NCBI GenBank assembly: GCA_900549185.1
Contig: URNM01000070.1
Location: 1-10,327 of the forward strand
Origin: an uncultured Collinsella sp.
Lineage (GTDB): Bacteria; Actinomycetota; Coriobacteriia; Coriobacteriales; Coriobacteriaceae
DNA length: 10,327 nt
Direction: 5' to 3'
Shown: one piece after another, positions 1-5,820 of the stretch
Layout: every line of letters begins with the position of its first letter
Numbering within the stretch: position 1 is the stretch's first letter
Notes under the pieces: model-generated
Databases searched by the model: none
What the model saw: only the letters and a program-made list of their open reading frames with translations
What the model was told of the DNA's origin: nothing
Position numbers and translations under genes: made by a program

Positions 1-50
1 GATCTACACTCGACTAGTCGTCGGCAGCGTCAGATGTGTATAAGAGACAG
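1..50 (+). other. Nextera/Tn5 sequencing adapter (artefact)
   Basis: This is not genomic DNA. It reads as the tail of the Illumina P5 oligo (GATCTACAC), an 8-nt index (TCGACTAG), the Nextera read-1 segment TCGTCGGCAGCGTC and the Tn5 mosaic end AGATGTGTATAAGAGACAG. Bases 2-50 are the exact reverse complement of the last 49 bases of the window. Genomic sequence begins at 51. Open frames that run into this segment are chimeric and should be discarded. Confidence 0.98.
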
Positions 51-160
51 TGCACGAGGAGGTGGGCGTGGTGTTTGGCCACGTGCTCGACAACGCCGGC
101 GTCTTTAAATGGGACGAGGCAGGACGCGCCGCCCAGCAGCGCTTTATCGACTCGCTGTAG
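51..160 (+). CDS. 3' fragment of an unidentified gene
   Basis: An open frame runs from the adapter junction to a TAG at 158-160 and encodes about 35 C-terminal residues, starting HEEVGVVFGHVLDN and ending RAAQQRFIDSL. Its codons mostly end in G or C, as in the clear genes of the window, and the stop is followed about 50 bases later by a strong intrinsic terminator, so it is probably the true end of a gene. The 5' part is missing because the contig stops here. I do not recognise the family from so short a tail and assign no function. Confidence 0.6.
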
Positions 161-207
161 CACGCGAGCTCGAACGCACGCCCGCAACAGATAGCGCCAA
201 CACGACC

Positions 208-246
208 ACGGCGCCCGCCGGCAACATCGCCGACGGGCGCCGTTTT
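208..246 (+). terminator. Rho-independent terminator after the 5'-edge gene
   Basis: A 14-bp stem with one mismatch (209-222 pairing with 229-242, arms beginning CGGCGCCCG and ending CGGGCGCCG) encloses a 6-nt loop and is followed directly by TTTT at 243-246. A further A-T pair (208/243) closes the base. It lies about 50 bases past the stop at 160 and points in the same direction, so it should end that transcript and insulate it from the ATPase module. Confidence 0.85.
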
Positions 247-278
247 CCGATGCAAGGGTAGCTAATTTGCACCAAAAC

Positions 279-326
279 AAGGAGTGTTCCAAACTGCCGG
301 CAGAAAAGAAACGTCCCCAGGTGCCG
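279..326 (+). repeat. Left copy of a REP-like repeat flanking the ATPase module
   Basis: Bases 279-317 match 1790-1828 at 37 of 39 positions, in direct orientation. The repeat contains the palindrome CTGCCGGCAG and the word AACGTCCC. A hairpin can form between CGGCA at 298-302 and TGCCG at 322-326. The hairpin potential is kept in the right-hand copy although the loop-proximal bases differ. Such short palindromic intergenic repeats resemble REP elements moved by RAYT (Y1) transposases; no transposase is present here, so that link is inference. Confidence 0.75.
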
Positions 327-336
327 ACCTAAACCC

Positions 337-421
337 CCACATTATTCGATGGAAAAACGTGGTTGACTCACACATTATTCGATGTAAAAACGTGGTTTAC
401 TCCCACATTTTTCGATGGAAA
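337..421 (+). repeat. Three 33-bp tandem palindromic repeats (putative operator)
   Basis: Copies start at 338, 371 and 404, an exact 33-bp period, with the common core CACATTATTCGATGGAAAAA. Copies 1 and 2 are nearly identical; copy 3 keeps the left half and then diverges. The first copy (337-362) is an imperfect 26-bp palindrome: CCACATTATTC on the left mirrors GAAAAACGTGG on the right, with 10 of 13 paired positions agreeing. The array ends about 15 bases before a TATACT box and 44 bases before the ATPase start. It has no spacers and is not a CRISPR. The likeliest role is a multi-site operator controlling the ATPase gene. Confidence 0.8.
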
Positions 422-441
422 GACCGAAACGGTCTTATACT
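411..441 (+). promoter_or_regulatory. Probable promoter of the ATPase gene
   Basis: TATACT at 436-441 is a good -10 box, 23 bases upstream of the start codon. The -35 region would fall in the third 33-bp repeat (TTCGAT around 411-416 is a weak candidate at 19-bp spacing). A 6-bp hairpin with a 3-nt loop (AGACCG/CGGTCT, 421-435) sits between the two boxes. Overlap of the -35 region with the repeats suggests that a protein bound there would repress or otherwise control transcription. Confidence 0.5.
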
Positions 442-464
442 AACCATGATCGTTAGGAGGCAGT

Positions 465-1766
465 ATGCAGCGACAGCTAATGGACGCACTCATCGCTTGG
501 AAATCTAGGGCAAACCGCAAGCCCCTCCTGCTTAAGGGGGCCCGCCAGACGGGAAAAACCTGGCTTCTTAACGAATTCGCAGGCCAGCAGTATCAAAACG
601 TCATCCGCTTTGACTTTATGCTCGAACCGGGCGCACGTTCGCTGTTCGACGGAAGCCTTGACCCCAAACGCATCATCTCCCAGTTAGAGCTCCTGCGCGG
701 CCAGACCATAACGCCGACAGACACGCTCATCATCTTCGACGAAATCCAAGAGGCACCGCGTGGCATCACCTCGCTCAAATACTTCAACGAGCTGGCGCCG
801 GAATACCATATCGTGGCAGCCGGCTCCTATATGGGGCTCGCGCTCCGACGCGAAAACGAGTCGTTCCCCGTCGGCAAGATCGACCAGCTTACCATGCGCC
901 CCATGGGGTTTGTCGAGTTCGTTCGTGCCGTCGATGGCGATCCGCTCGCAGATGCCATCCTTGCCGCAGACATGGACCTGCTGGCGAACGTTTCCGAAAA
1001 GCTCGAGCGCCTGCTCAAGGAATACCTCGTTGTCGGTGGCATGCCAGAAGTTGTCTCCGCTTTCGCCGCCTCCCACGATTTCATCGAGGCCCGCAGGCTT
1101 CAGCAGCAAATCATCGAAGCTTATGAATCCGATTTTGGCAAGCATGCGCCAGCCCGCATCGTCGAGCGCATGAGGCTGGTTTGGAAATCCCTTCCCGGCC
1201 AGCTCGCAAAGGAAAACAAGAAGTTCGTCTACGGCGCGCTTCGTCCCGGGGCGCGCGCACGCGATTTTGAGGAAAGCCTCCAGTGGCTCATGGACTATGG
1301 AATCGTTCATAAGGTACCACGTGTTTCCGCCCTAAGAGCACCGCTCACAAGCTACGAGGACCTCTCGGGCTTCAAGCTGTTCTGCATCGACACCGGCATC
1401 CTCGGAGCACTCTCCGGCCTCACGCCAGCCATTGTTCTGAACGGGCCCGCTGTTTTTACGGAGTTCAAAGGCTCGCTGACCGAGCAATACGTCGCACAGG
1501 AGCTTTTGCTCCAAGGCAAAACTCCCGCGTATTGGTCATCCTCCTCCGGCAATGCAGAGACTGACTTTGCCGTCGACCATGCGGGGACCGTGCTTCCGCT
1601 CGAGGTCAAGGCGGCAGAGAATCTCAAAGCAAAGAGCCTGAGGATTGCCTGCGAGAAGTTCAAGCTCGAGCGCTGCGTGAGAACATCGTTAGCGGCATAT
1701 AGAGACGAAGGCACGCTCGTCAATATTCCGCTCTGGGAGATTGGGCAAATCGACAAGCTGGCATAG
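465..1766 (+). CDS. AAA-family ATPase with DUF4143 C-terminal domain
   Basis: The 433-residue protein belongs to the AAA_14/DUF4143 ATP-binding family. Walker A is GARQTGKT at residues 25-32, Walker B is LIIFDEIQ at 88-95, and a sensor-like AAGSYMG lies near 118-124, where relatives usually carry AGSLLG. The C-terminal region holds ETDF (365-368) and, after about a dozen residues, LEVKA (379-383). This E/D...E-x-K arrangement recalls PD-(D/E)xK nucleases, but nuclease activity has not been shown for the family as far as I know. The start at 465 is fixed by TAGGAGG four bases upstream. It stands alone on the + strand, convergent with the sugar operon, behind palindromic repeats and between direct repeats. 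The length is normal for the family and the frame is intact. The cellular role is unknown; it is cytoplasmic and was probably acquired as accessory DNA. Confidence 0.9.
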   Translation: MQRQLMDALIAWKSRANRKPLLLKGARQTGKTWLLNEFAGQQYQNVIRFDFMLEPGARSLFDGSLDPKRIISQLELLRGQTITPTDTLIIFDEIQEAPRGITSLKYFNELAPEYHIVAAGSYMGLALRRENESFPVGKIDQLTMRPMGFVEFVRAVDGDPLADAILAADMDLLANVSEKLERLLKEYLVVGGMPEVVSAFAASHDFIEARRLQQQIIEAYESDFGKHAPARIVERMRLVWKSLPGQLAKENKKFVYGALRPGARARDFEESLQWLMDYGIVHKVPRVSALRAPLTSYEDLSGFKLFCIDTGILGALSGLTPAIVLNGPAVFTEFKGSLTEQYVAQELLLQGKTPAYWSSSSGNAETDFAVDHAGTVLPLEVKAAENLKAKSLRIACEKFKLERCVRTSLAAYRDEGTLVNIPLWEIGQIDKLA

Positions 1767-1789
1767 GCGCTGTGGAGGGGGTGTCCCGT

Positions 1790-1837
1790 AAGGAGTGTCC
1801 CAAACTGCCGGCAGAAAAGGAACGTCCCTATCTGCCG
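1790..1837 (+). repeat. Right copy of the REP-like repeat flanking the ATPase module
   Basis: Bases 1790-1828 repeat 279-317 in direct orientation with two mismatches. The hairpin here is longer than in the left copy: CGGCAGA at 1809-1815 pairs with TCTGCCG at 1831-1837. It begins 24 bases after the ATPase stop. No T-run follows, so it is not a canonical terminator, although it may stabilise the 3' end of the mRNA. Confidence 0.75.
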
Positions 1838-1880
1838 CAGTCATTTAAGAACACCCAATGACCACGCCGATGTTTTGGCC

Positions 1881-2031
1881 ACGACAGCGAAAGCCCGCCA
1901 AAGCGAGCAAGGTGCCTTGAAGCGAGGCGGCATTGACCTTCTGGTCATGCCGCCGAAGCTGAAAGGCAGATTGCCGCTCTGGCGGGCTTGCAGCGTCAGC
2001 TGGTTACGCGGTTTGGTAAAACCGCGTAACT
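1881..2031. other. Structured intergenic element A (possible RNA or repeat)
   Basis: This noncoding stretch folds extensively. An outer 10-bp stem pairs 1891-1900 (AAGCCCGCCA) with 1980-1989. Inside it TGCCTT (1913-1918) pairs with AAGGCA (1963-1968), and a terminal hairpin pairs GGCGGCAT (1926-1933) with ATGCCGCC (1947-1954), extended by GACC/GGTC around a 4-nt loop. A second hairpin, 12-bp arms 2003-2014 and 2019-2030 with a 4-nt loop, touches the stop codon of the sugar kinase. Four short blocks recur in the same order in the element at 4128-4311. No T-run follows in either direction. It could be a small RNA, a repetitive extragenic element or an mRNA 3'-end structure; the sequence does not decide. 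Confidence 0.6.
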
Positions 2032-2967
2032 CTAAAGCTCCGTTACTTCAACGTTGTTGAAGATCTCATCCCAGCGGTCCATGACCAGGTGGCCGGTCTT
2101 GGGATCCATGGCGTTGAGCTTGCCGCAGGTATTGGCGGTCTTGAGCACCGTGACGTCGTCGGCACCAGCCGCAATGGCATGCGCAAAGCCGGCGATGGTC
2201 GAGTCACCGGAACCCGTCGCGTTCACGGCCGCAATCGCGGGCGTCTTGGCGCGGAACGCGCGACCCTCATGGAAGCCCACCGAACCGGCAGCGCCCATCG
2301 AAACAACAACCCAGGGAATACCGGCAAAGCGGTCATCGGCGGCGAGCGCCTCGCGCAGGGCATCGACATCATCGGTCGTAAAGGACGTACCCAGCAGGCC
2401 GTTAATCTCGGTCAGGTTGGGCTTTACGAGTTCAGGCTTAGCGTCGGACTCCAGCGCGGCCTCCAGCGATGCACCCGAGGTGTCGAGCAGCACCTTGGCG
2501 CCCGCCTCCTCGGCGATCTTGACGAGCTCGGCATAGTAGCCGGCATCGACGCCACGCGGCAGCGAGCCCGAAAGCGTCACAACGTCCGCCTTCGCTGCAA
2601 GCTCGGCGAACTTGGCCGTAAAGGCCTCGAGCTCGGCCGGGGCGATCTGCGGGCCGCTCTCCAGCAGCTCGGTCTGATTACCCTCGTGCAGAATATTCAG
2701 GCAAATGCGCGTCTCACCGGCGATGGGCACAAAGTCGTTCTTGACGCCGTCGGCATCCATAAGCTCGGCCATATAGGCACCCATGTGGCCGCCGAGCAGA
2801 CCGGTCGCGAGCACATCGTCGCCCAACTGCAGCAGTACACGGCTCACGTTGAGGCCCTTACCGCCAGCAGTCTTTTCGGGCGTCACGCGGTTCACGTCGT
2901 CGATGATCAACTTGTCGAGCTGATAGCGCGTATCAATCGACGGGTTCATGGTAACGGTCAGAATCAT
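2032..2967 (-). CDS. lacC: LacC-type PfkB sugar-phosphate kinase (probable tagatose-6-phosphate kinase)
   Basis: This 311-residue cytoplasmic kinase has the LacC/FruK architecture: N-terminal ILTVTMNPSID, the first PfkB signature TAGGKGLNVSR at 33-43, and the second signature ending GSGD at 252-255, where D255 is the expected catalytic base. The GSGDST motif and the C-terminal KTGHLVM resemble tagatose-6-phosphate kinase (tagatose-6-P + ATP to tagatose-1,6-bisphosphate) more than classical 1-phosphofructokinase, but the two are hard to separate by eye. The start is the ATG at 2965-2967, six bases from AGGAG (2974-2978); an upstream in-frame ATG lacks such a site. It follows the LacX-like epimerase by 56 bases, so one transcript is likely. 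The matching aldolase and isomerase genes are not in the window. Its stop abuts a 12-bp hairpin. Confidence 0.82.
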   Translation of the reverse strand: MILTVTMNPSIDTRYQLDKLIIDDVNRVTPEKTAGGKGLNVSRVLLQLGDDVLATGLLGGHMGAYMAELMDADGVKNDFVPIAGETRICLNILHEGNQTELLESGPQIAPAELEAFTAKFAELAAKADVVTLSGSLPRGVDAGYYAELVKIAEEAGAKVLLDTSGASLEAALESDAKPELVKPNLTEINGLLGTSFTTDDVDALREALAADDRFAGIPWVVVSMGAAGSVGFHEGRAFRAKTPAIAAVNATGSGDSTIAGFAHAIAAGADDVTVLKTANTCGKLNAMDPKTGHLVMDRWDEIFNNVEVTEL

Positions 2968-3023
2968 ATTGAACTCCTGTTTCCGGGGCACGGCACGCGC
3001 GGCCCCAAACATACGATAGCTCG

Positions 3024-3905
3024 TTAAAGGATCTCGATCTCAAAGCCGCGGGTAACGGTCTCCCCCGGCTTGGCCACCAGGCAGCCGCGCTTGTGCTCCA
3101 GAATATCGTCCTCGTCGGAGCAGGTGGACAGGCCGCCCCACGGTTCCACGGCCACAAAGTCACCCTCGGGCTTGCTCCACACAATCAGGTACGGCATATC
3201 GGGAAACGTCAGGCGCACGCCCTTGTCCTCGGTTTTCTTGGTCAACGTAACCACGCGGCTCTCGAGCACGTCAAAGATGGTCTCCGCGAAGTCAAAGAGT
3301 TCGTGGGTCAGCGGCAGGTCATGGCCAACCATCGGGTTCTTGCTGCGATGCTCAACATCAATCAGGCCCGTCGAGGGAACGGCAGTGCAGAGCTCGGTGG
3401 CCTCACGCTGCTCAAAACGAAGCTCGTAATCGTCATAGGACTCGCCCTCGTCGAGCGGGCACTTAAAGCCGGGGTGACCGCCCACAAAGAACGGCATGTC
3501 CTCGGTGCCCTCATTGGTCACCTCGTACGACACGGCCACCTTTTCCGAATCAATCGTGTAACGAGCAACGATCTTAAACGGATACGGGTACTGCTCGAGC
3601 AACTCGGCATGGTCGGCAGAGCTTAAGCTCAGCGCAACCATGTTGTCGCCCTGCTCCTCGAGCTTCCACTCCTGTTTGCGCGCAAAGCCGTGACGGGCGA
3701 GCTTTACCTCGCGGCCGCCCATGGTCATTGCGCGACCGTCACGAAGGCCGCCGCAGATCGGGAAGCAAATGGGTGCCTGGCCCGACCAGACCGAAGGATC
3801 GCCCTGCCACAGATACTCGCGACCGTCGGCCACAATTGAGGTGAACGAGCCGCCCGCCGTGCTCAGTGCTACGCGGATAGAACCGTTATCAAGAACAAAC
3901 TCCAT
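3024..3905 (-). CDS. Aldose 1-epimerase family protein, LacX type
   Basis: The 293-residue protein is a galactose-mutarotase-fold enzyme that should interconvert alpha and beta anomers of a free or phosphorylated hexose in the cytoplasm. The family's catalytic features are visible: HGFAR with H72, GGHPGF with H144, and VAVEPWGG with E254. The HGFAR and EPWGG forms match the LacX/YeaD-like branch rather than classical GalM. The ATG at 3903-3905 is chosen because GGAAGG lies five bases upstream (3911-3916) and the alignable fold begins at FVLDNG; a longer in-frame start has no ribosome site. It is the first gene of a two-gene - strand operon with the LacC-type kinase, as in lactococcal lac operons, where lacX accompanies the tagatose-6-phosphate genes. 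The true substrate is unknown. No clear promoter was found upstream. Confidence 0.88.
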   Translation of the reverse strand: MEFVLDNGSIRVALSTAGGSFTSIVADGREYLWQGDPSVWSGQAPICFPICGGLRDGRAMTMGGREVKLARHGFARKQEWKLEEQGDNMVALSLSSADHAELLEQYPYPFKIVARYTIDSEKVAVSYEVTNEGTEDMPFFVGGHPGFKCPLDEGESYDDYELRFEQREATELCTAVPSTGLIDVEHRSKNPMVGHDLPLTHELFDFAETIFDVLESRVVTLTKKTEDKGVRLTFPDMPYLIVWSKPEGDFVAVEPWGGLSTCSDEDDILEHKRGCLVAKPGETVTRGFEIEIL

Positions 3906-4127
3906 AGGAGCCTTCCCTTTCGTACGACAGCCCGTCAAGTCAATAGGGCTGATAGAAAACCGGCCCGCGCCCCCTCACAGAAACGCGAGCCGTCAATTGA
4001 AAAGCTGCAGAATGCCGGGTACCGCCAAGAGCGAAGCACACAAGCTCAGCAAGCAAACGTGTTATCGGAGCAGCTCGCCGTACCAGAACACTTCGCAACA
4101 ACAGGGGCGATCTCACAGGTCACTCAA
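3906..4127. other. Intergenic stretch upstream of the LacX-like gene
   Basis: Apart from the ribosome site next to 3905, I see no gene here. On the - strand, TTGACT and two TTGACG words occur near 3935-3950 and 3990-3997, but none has a convincing -10 box at 16-18 bases, so the operon promoter cannot be placed with confidence. Short open frames in this stretch lack ribosome sites and recognisable domains. Confidence 0.5.
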
Positions 4128-4311
4128 ACGTCAGCGAGCGGCGCTCAGGTGCCCCAGGTCGCCGCGAAAGAGGAGCGACGCGTACTTCATGTACGCGAGC
4201 GACGGTTTGAGCGGCAGATCGCCCGGCAGATGCCCGCGCAGCGTCGAGCGGTCCGGCGTTTGTTAAAACGCCGGAACATAATAGCCACGGCAGCTGCCCG
4301 CTCGCTGACGT
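4128..4311. other. Structured intergenic element B (possible RNA or repeat)
   Basis: A perfect 14-bp inverted repeat, 4128-4141 (ACGTCAGCGAGCGG) with 4298-4311, encloses two internal hairpins: CGCGTAC/GTACGCG at 4179-4185 and 4191-4197 with loop TTCAT, and a 10-bp stem at 4252-4261 and 4266-4275 with a 4-nt loop. It shares AGGTGCC, GGCAGATyGCC, CAGCGTC and TTTGkTAAAA with element A, in the same orientation. The last three blocks are spaced 26 and 20 bases here and 26 and 21 in element A. It lies about 50 bases past the DUF4956 stop and upstream of the LacX-like gene. No coding potential is credible and no T-run marks a terminator. Confidence 0.6.
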
Positions 4312-4359
4312 ACGCTCAACCAGGAGCGCCCCCCCTTGTGCAATCTACTCGCTAAGGTT

Positions 4360-5025
4360 CTAACCGTGGTATTCGCCGTTGTACTGGATGAGCGTCAGGT
4401 CCTCCACGCCGTCGAGCGCGCGTATGGCGTCGGCATAGGGCATATCCACACCGTCAGAGAACACCTCGACGGCCATCTCGACCTTGTCGCCGCGCATGGT
4501 CTTGGACTTGACAGTGAACTTGATGCGCCCAAACGCGCGCACGATATCGTCGCCAGTGGTCTGACCCGTGTAGTGGATGACCATCATGTAAACGCGCGCC
4601 TTGTCCTGGTGGCTCGCAAAGCCGGCGATCATCACCACGATCACCACCGCCGTGAGCCCCACGAGCGCATACATGCCGGCGCCGGCCGTAATGCCCGTGG
4701 TAATAGCCCAAAACAGATACAGCAGGTCGAGCGGGTCCTTGACCGCCGTACGATAGCGGACAATAGACAGAGCACCGACCATACCGAGCGAGATGACCAC
4801 GTTCGTCGAGATCGCGAGCGTGACCATGCAGGTGAGCACGCACATGCCCACGAGCGTCACGGCAAAGCTGCGCGAATACACCACGCCGGTAAAAAAGCGC
4901 TTGTACACGTAATAGATCAGGATGCCCATGGCGAGCGCCACGAGCAGCGAAAGGCCAATCTTGGCAGGGTCGACCTGGCCAAACGCCTCCAAGACGGAGT
5001 TCTTAAAAAAGTCCCTGGTGCTCAT
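4360..5025 (-). CDS. DUF4956 family membrane protein
   Basis: The 221-residue protein matches the DUF4956 family. It has a hydrophobic segment at about 24-41, a hydrophobic run at 53-88 leading into the signature GALSIVRYRT (84-93), two further membrane segments at about 101-137, and a soluble C-terminal domain of about 80 residues, probably cytoplasmic. The biochemical role of the family is unknown; from memory it commonly sits beside VTC-domain genes, as here. The start is three bases after the VTC stop. The nearest purine-rich site, GAGGGG (- strand, 5037-5042), is 11 bases away, so translation probably depends on reinitiation after the VTC gene. It is the last gene of the pel-like operon. 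A role in anchoring or transporting phosphate chemistry with the VTC protein is inference. Confidence 0.87.
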   Translation of the reverse strand: MSTRDFFKNSVLEAFGQVDPAKIGLSLLVALAMGILIYYVYKRFFTGVVYSRSFAVTLVGMCVLTCMVTLAISTNVVISLGMVGALSIVRYRTAVKDPLDLLYLFWAITTGITAGAGMYALVGLTAVVIVVMIAGFASHQDKARVYMMVIHYTGQTTGDDIVRAFGRIKFTVKSKTMRGDKVEMAVEVFSDGVDMPYADAIRALDGVEDLTLIQYNGEYHG

Positions 5026-5028
5026 GGT

Positions 5029-5820
5029 CTAAATATCCCCTCGGTTCTCAAAATCCGATTCCCAGTAGTTAAATCCGCGCAGGTAGGCGGTCTTTTCGTA
5101 ACACAGGCAGTACTTGGAGACCGCCGTAAGCTCGGCCGCGCCCGCGGGCACCATATCACGCACCAGCTGCGGGCAAAACTCCGTAAACTTGACCTCCATC
5201 ACCAGCTTGCCGGGCTCCAGGACCGGCAGCGCGGGCAGCGTCGCGTCAAAGATATCGAAGCTTCCCACCGCGGCACGCACGTTCATGTCAAACGTAATGC
5301 GCACAGTGCCCTCATCCATCACCCACGGCTCGCGCTCGTAGTCCACGATGGTCCGCGGGCGCATCATGTTGCAGATGCACTCGATGTAGAACTCGCGGCA
5401 GAGCGGATAGGGGCTCCTCAGCAAAAAGCCGTAGTCGCCGGCCAGAATCTGCTCAAACTCGCCGCGCGTGAGCGGCGCGTCCTCCTTGTAGATCCAGCTG
5501 CCGTACTTCTTTTTGCGCTCGAGCTTAATCACCTTGTCGCTGCCGTTATAGATGCGCACGCGATACTTTTTGCGCATGAGAATGCCGGCGTCTTTTTCCT
5601 CGTAGGCCGAGTTGCAGTAGTCGTCAAAGTACAGGCTGCGAATGGTGTAACCACCTGCCCGCGCATGCTTGTCCAGCTTAAACACCGGCGCCATGCGACA
5701 GGCAAGCGCGGCGTGCTCGCCCTCGTTAATGAGATATTTGAGCTCGTGGCGGTAACGCTCCTGCGTGACACGCACAGGCGGGGCCGCCAAGCGCTCAAGC
5801 AGCGCGCTAGCCCTCCTCAT
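5029..5820 (-). CDS. VTC-domain (polyphosphate polymerase-like) protein
   Basis: The 263-residue protein has the VTC domain, the triphosphate-tunnel fold of yeast Vtc4, which polymerises polyphosphate from ATP. Tunnel-type motifs are visible in order: RHELKYLI (24-31, containing ExK), IRSLYFD near 60, YRVRIY near 85, IKLERKKK near 98-105, and VMEVKF near 207. No transmembrane or SPX domain is present, so it is a stand-alone soluble catalytic domain that probably acts on the cytoplasmic membrane face. The ATG at 5818-5820 is supported by GGAGG six bases upstream (5827-5831). It overlaps the 3' end of the cotH-like gene by 14 bases and is followed by DUF4956 after 3 bases. Bacterial VTC proteins are seldom tested, and whether this one makes polyphosphate or transfers phosphate to the polymer is unknown. 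Confidence 0.88.
   Translation of the reverse strand: MRRASALLERLAAPPVRVTQERYRHELKYLINEGEHAALACRMAPVFKLDKHARAGGYTIRSLYFDDYCNSAYEEKDAGILMRKKYRVRIYNGSDKVIKLERKKKYGSWIYKEDAPLTRGEFEQILAGDYGFLLRSPYPLCREFYIECICNMMRPRTIVDYEREPWVMDEGTVRITFDMNVRAAVGSFDIFDATLPALPVLEPGKLVMEVKFTEFCPQLVRDMVPAGAAELTAVSKYCLCYEKTAYLRGFNYWESDFENRGDI

Noticed and set aside
337..421. Possible CRISPR array from three regularly spaced repeats
   Set aside because: The 33-bp period is all repeat with no unique spacers, there are only three copies, and no cas gene is nearby.
284..508. Small + strand open frame upstream of the ATPase
   Set aside because: It runs through the repeats and promoter and overlaps the ATPase start in another frame; its repeated residues simply reflect the 33-bp DNA repeats.
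2003..2030. 12-bp hairpin next to the sugar kinase stop as an intrinsic terminator
   Set aside because: Neither strand has a T-run after the stem; it is better treated as part of element A, although it may still affect mRNA 3' ends.
1875..2060. Small + strand open frame across element A
   Set aside because: It spans hairpin arms, has no ribosome site and no resemblance to a known protein; the structured noncoding reading fits better.
2985..3006. GGGGC/GCCCC hairpin between the LacX-like and LacC-type genes
   Set aside because: The stem is only five bases with a GC-rich loop, expected by chance in such DNA, and nothing else supports a regulatory role.
2089..3027. Long + strand open frame opposite the sugar kinase
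   Set aside because: It is a mirror of the LacC-type gene, which has both PfkB signatures; the + frame has no recognisable domain.
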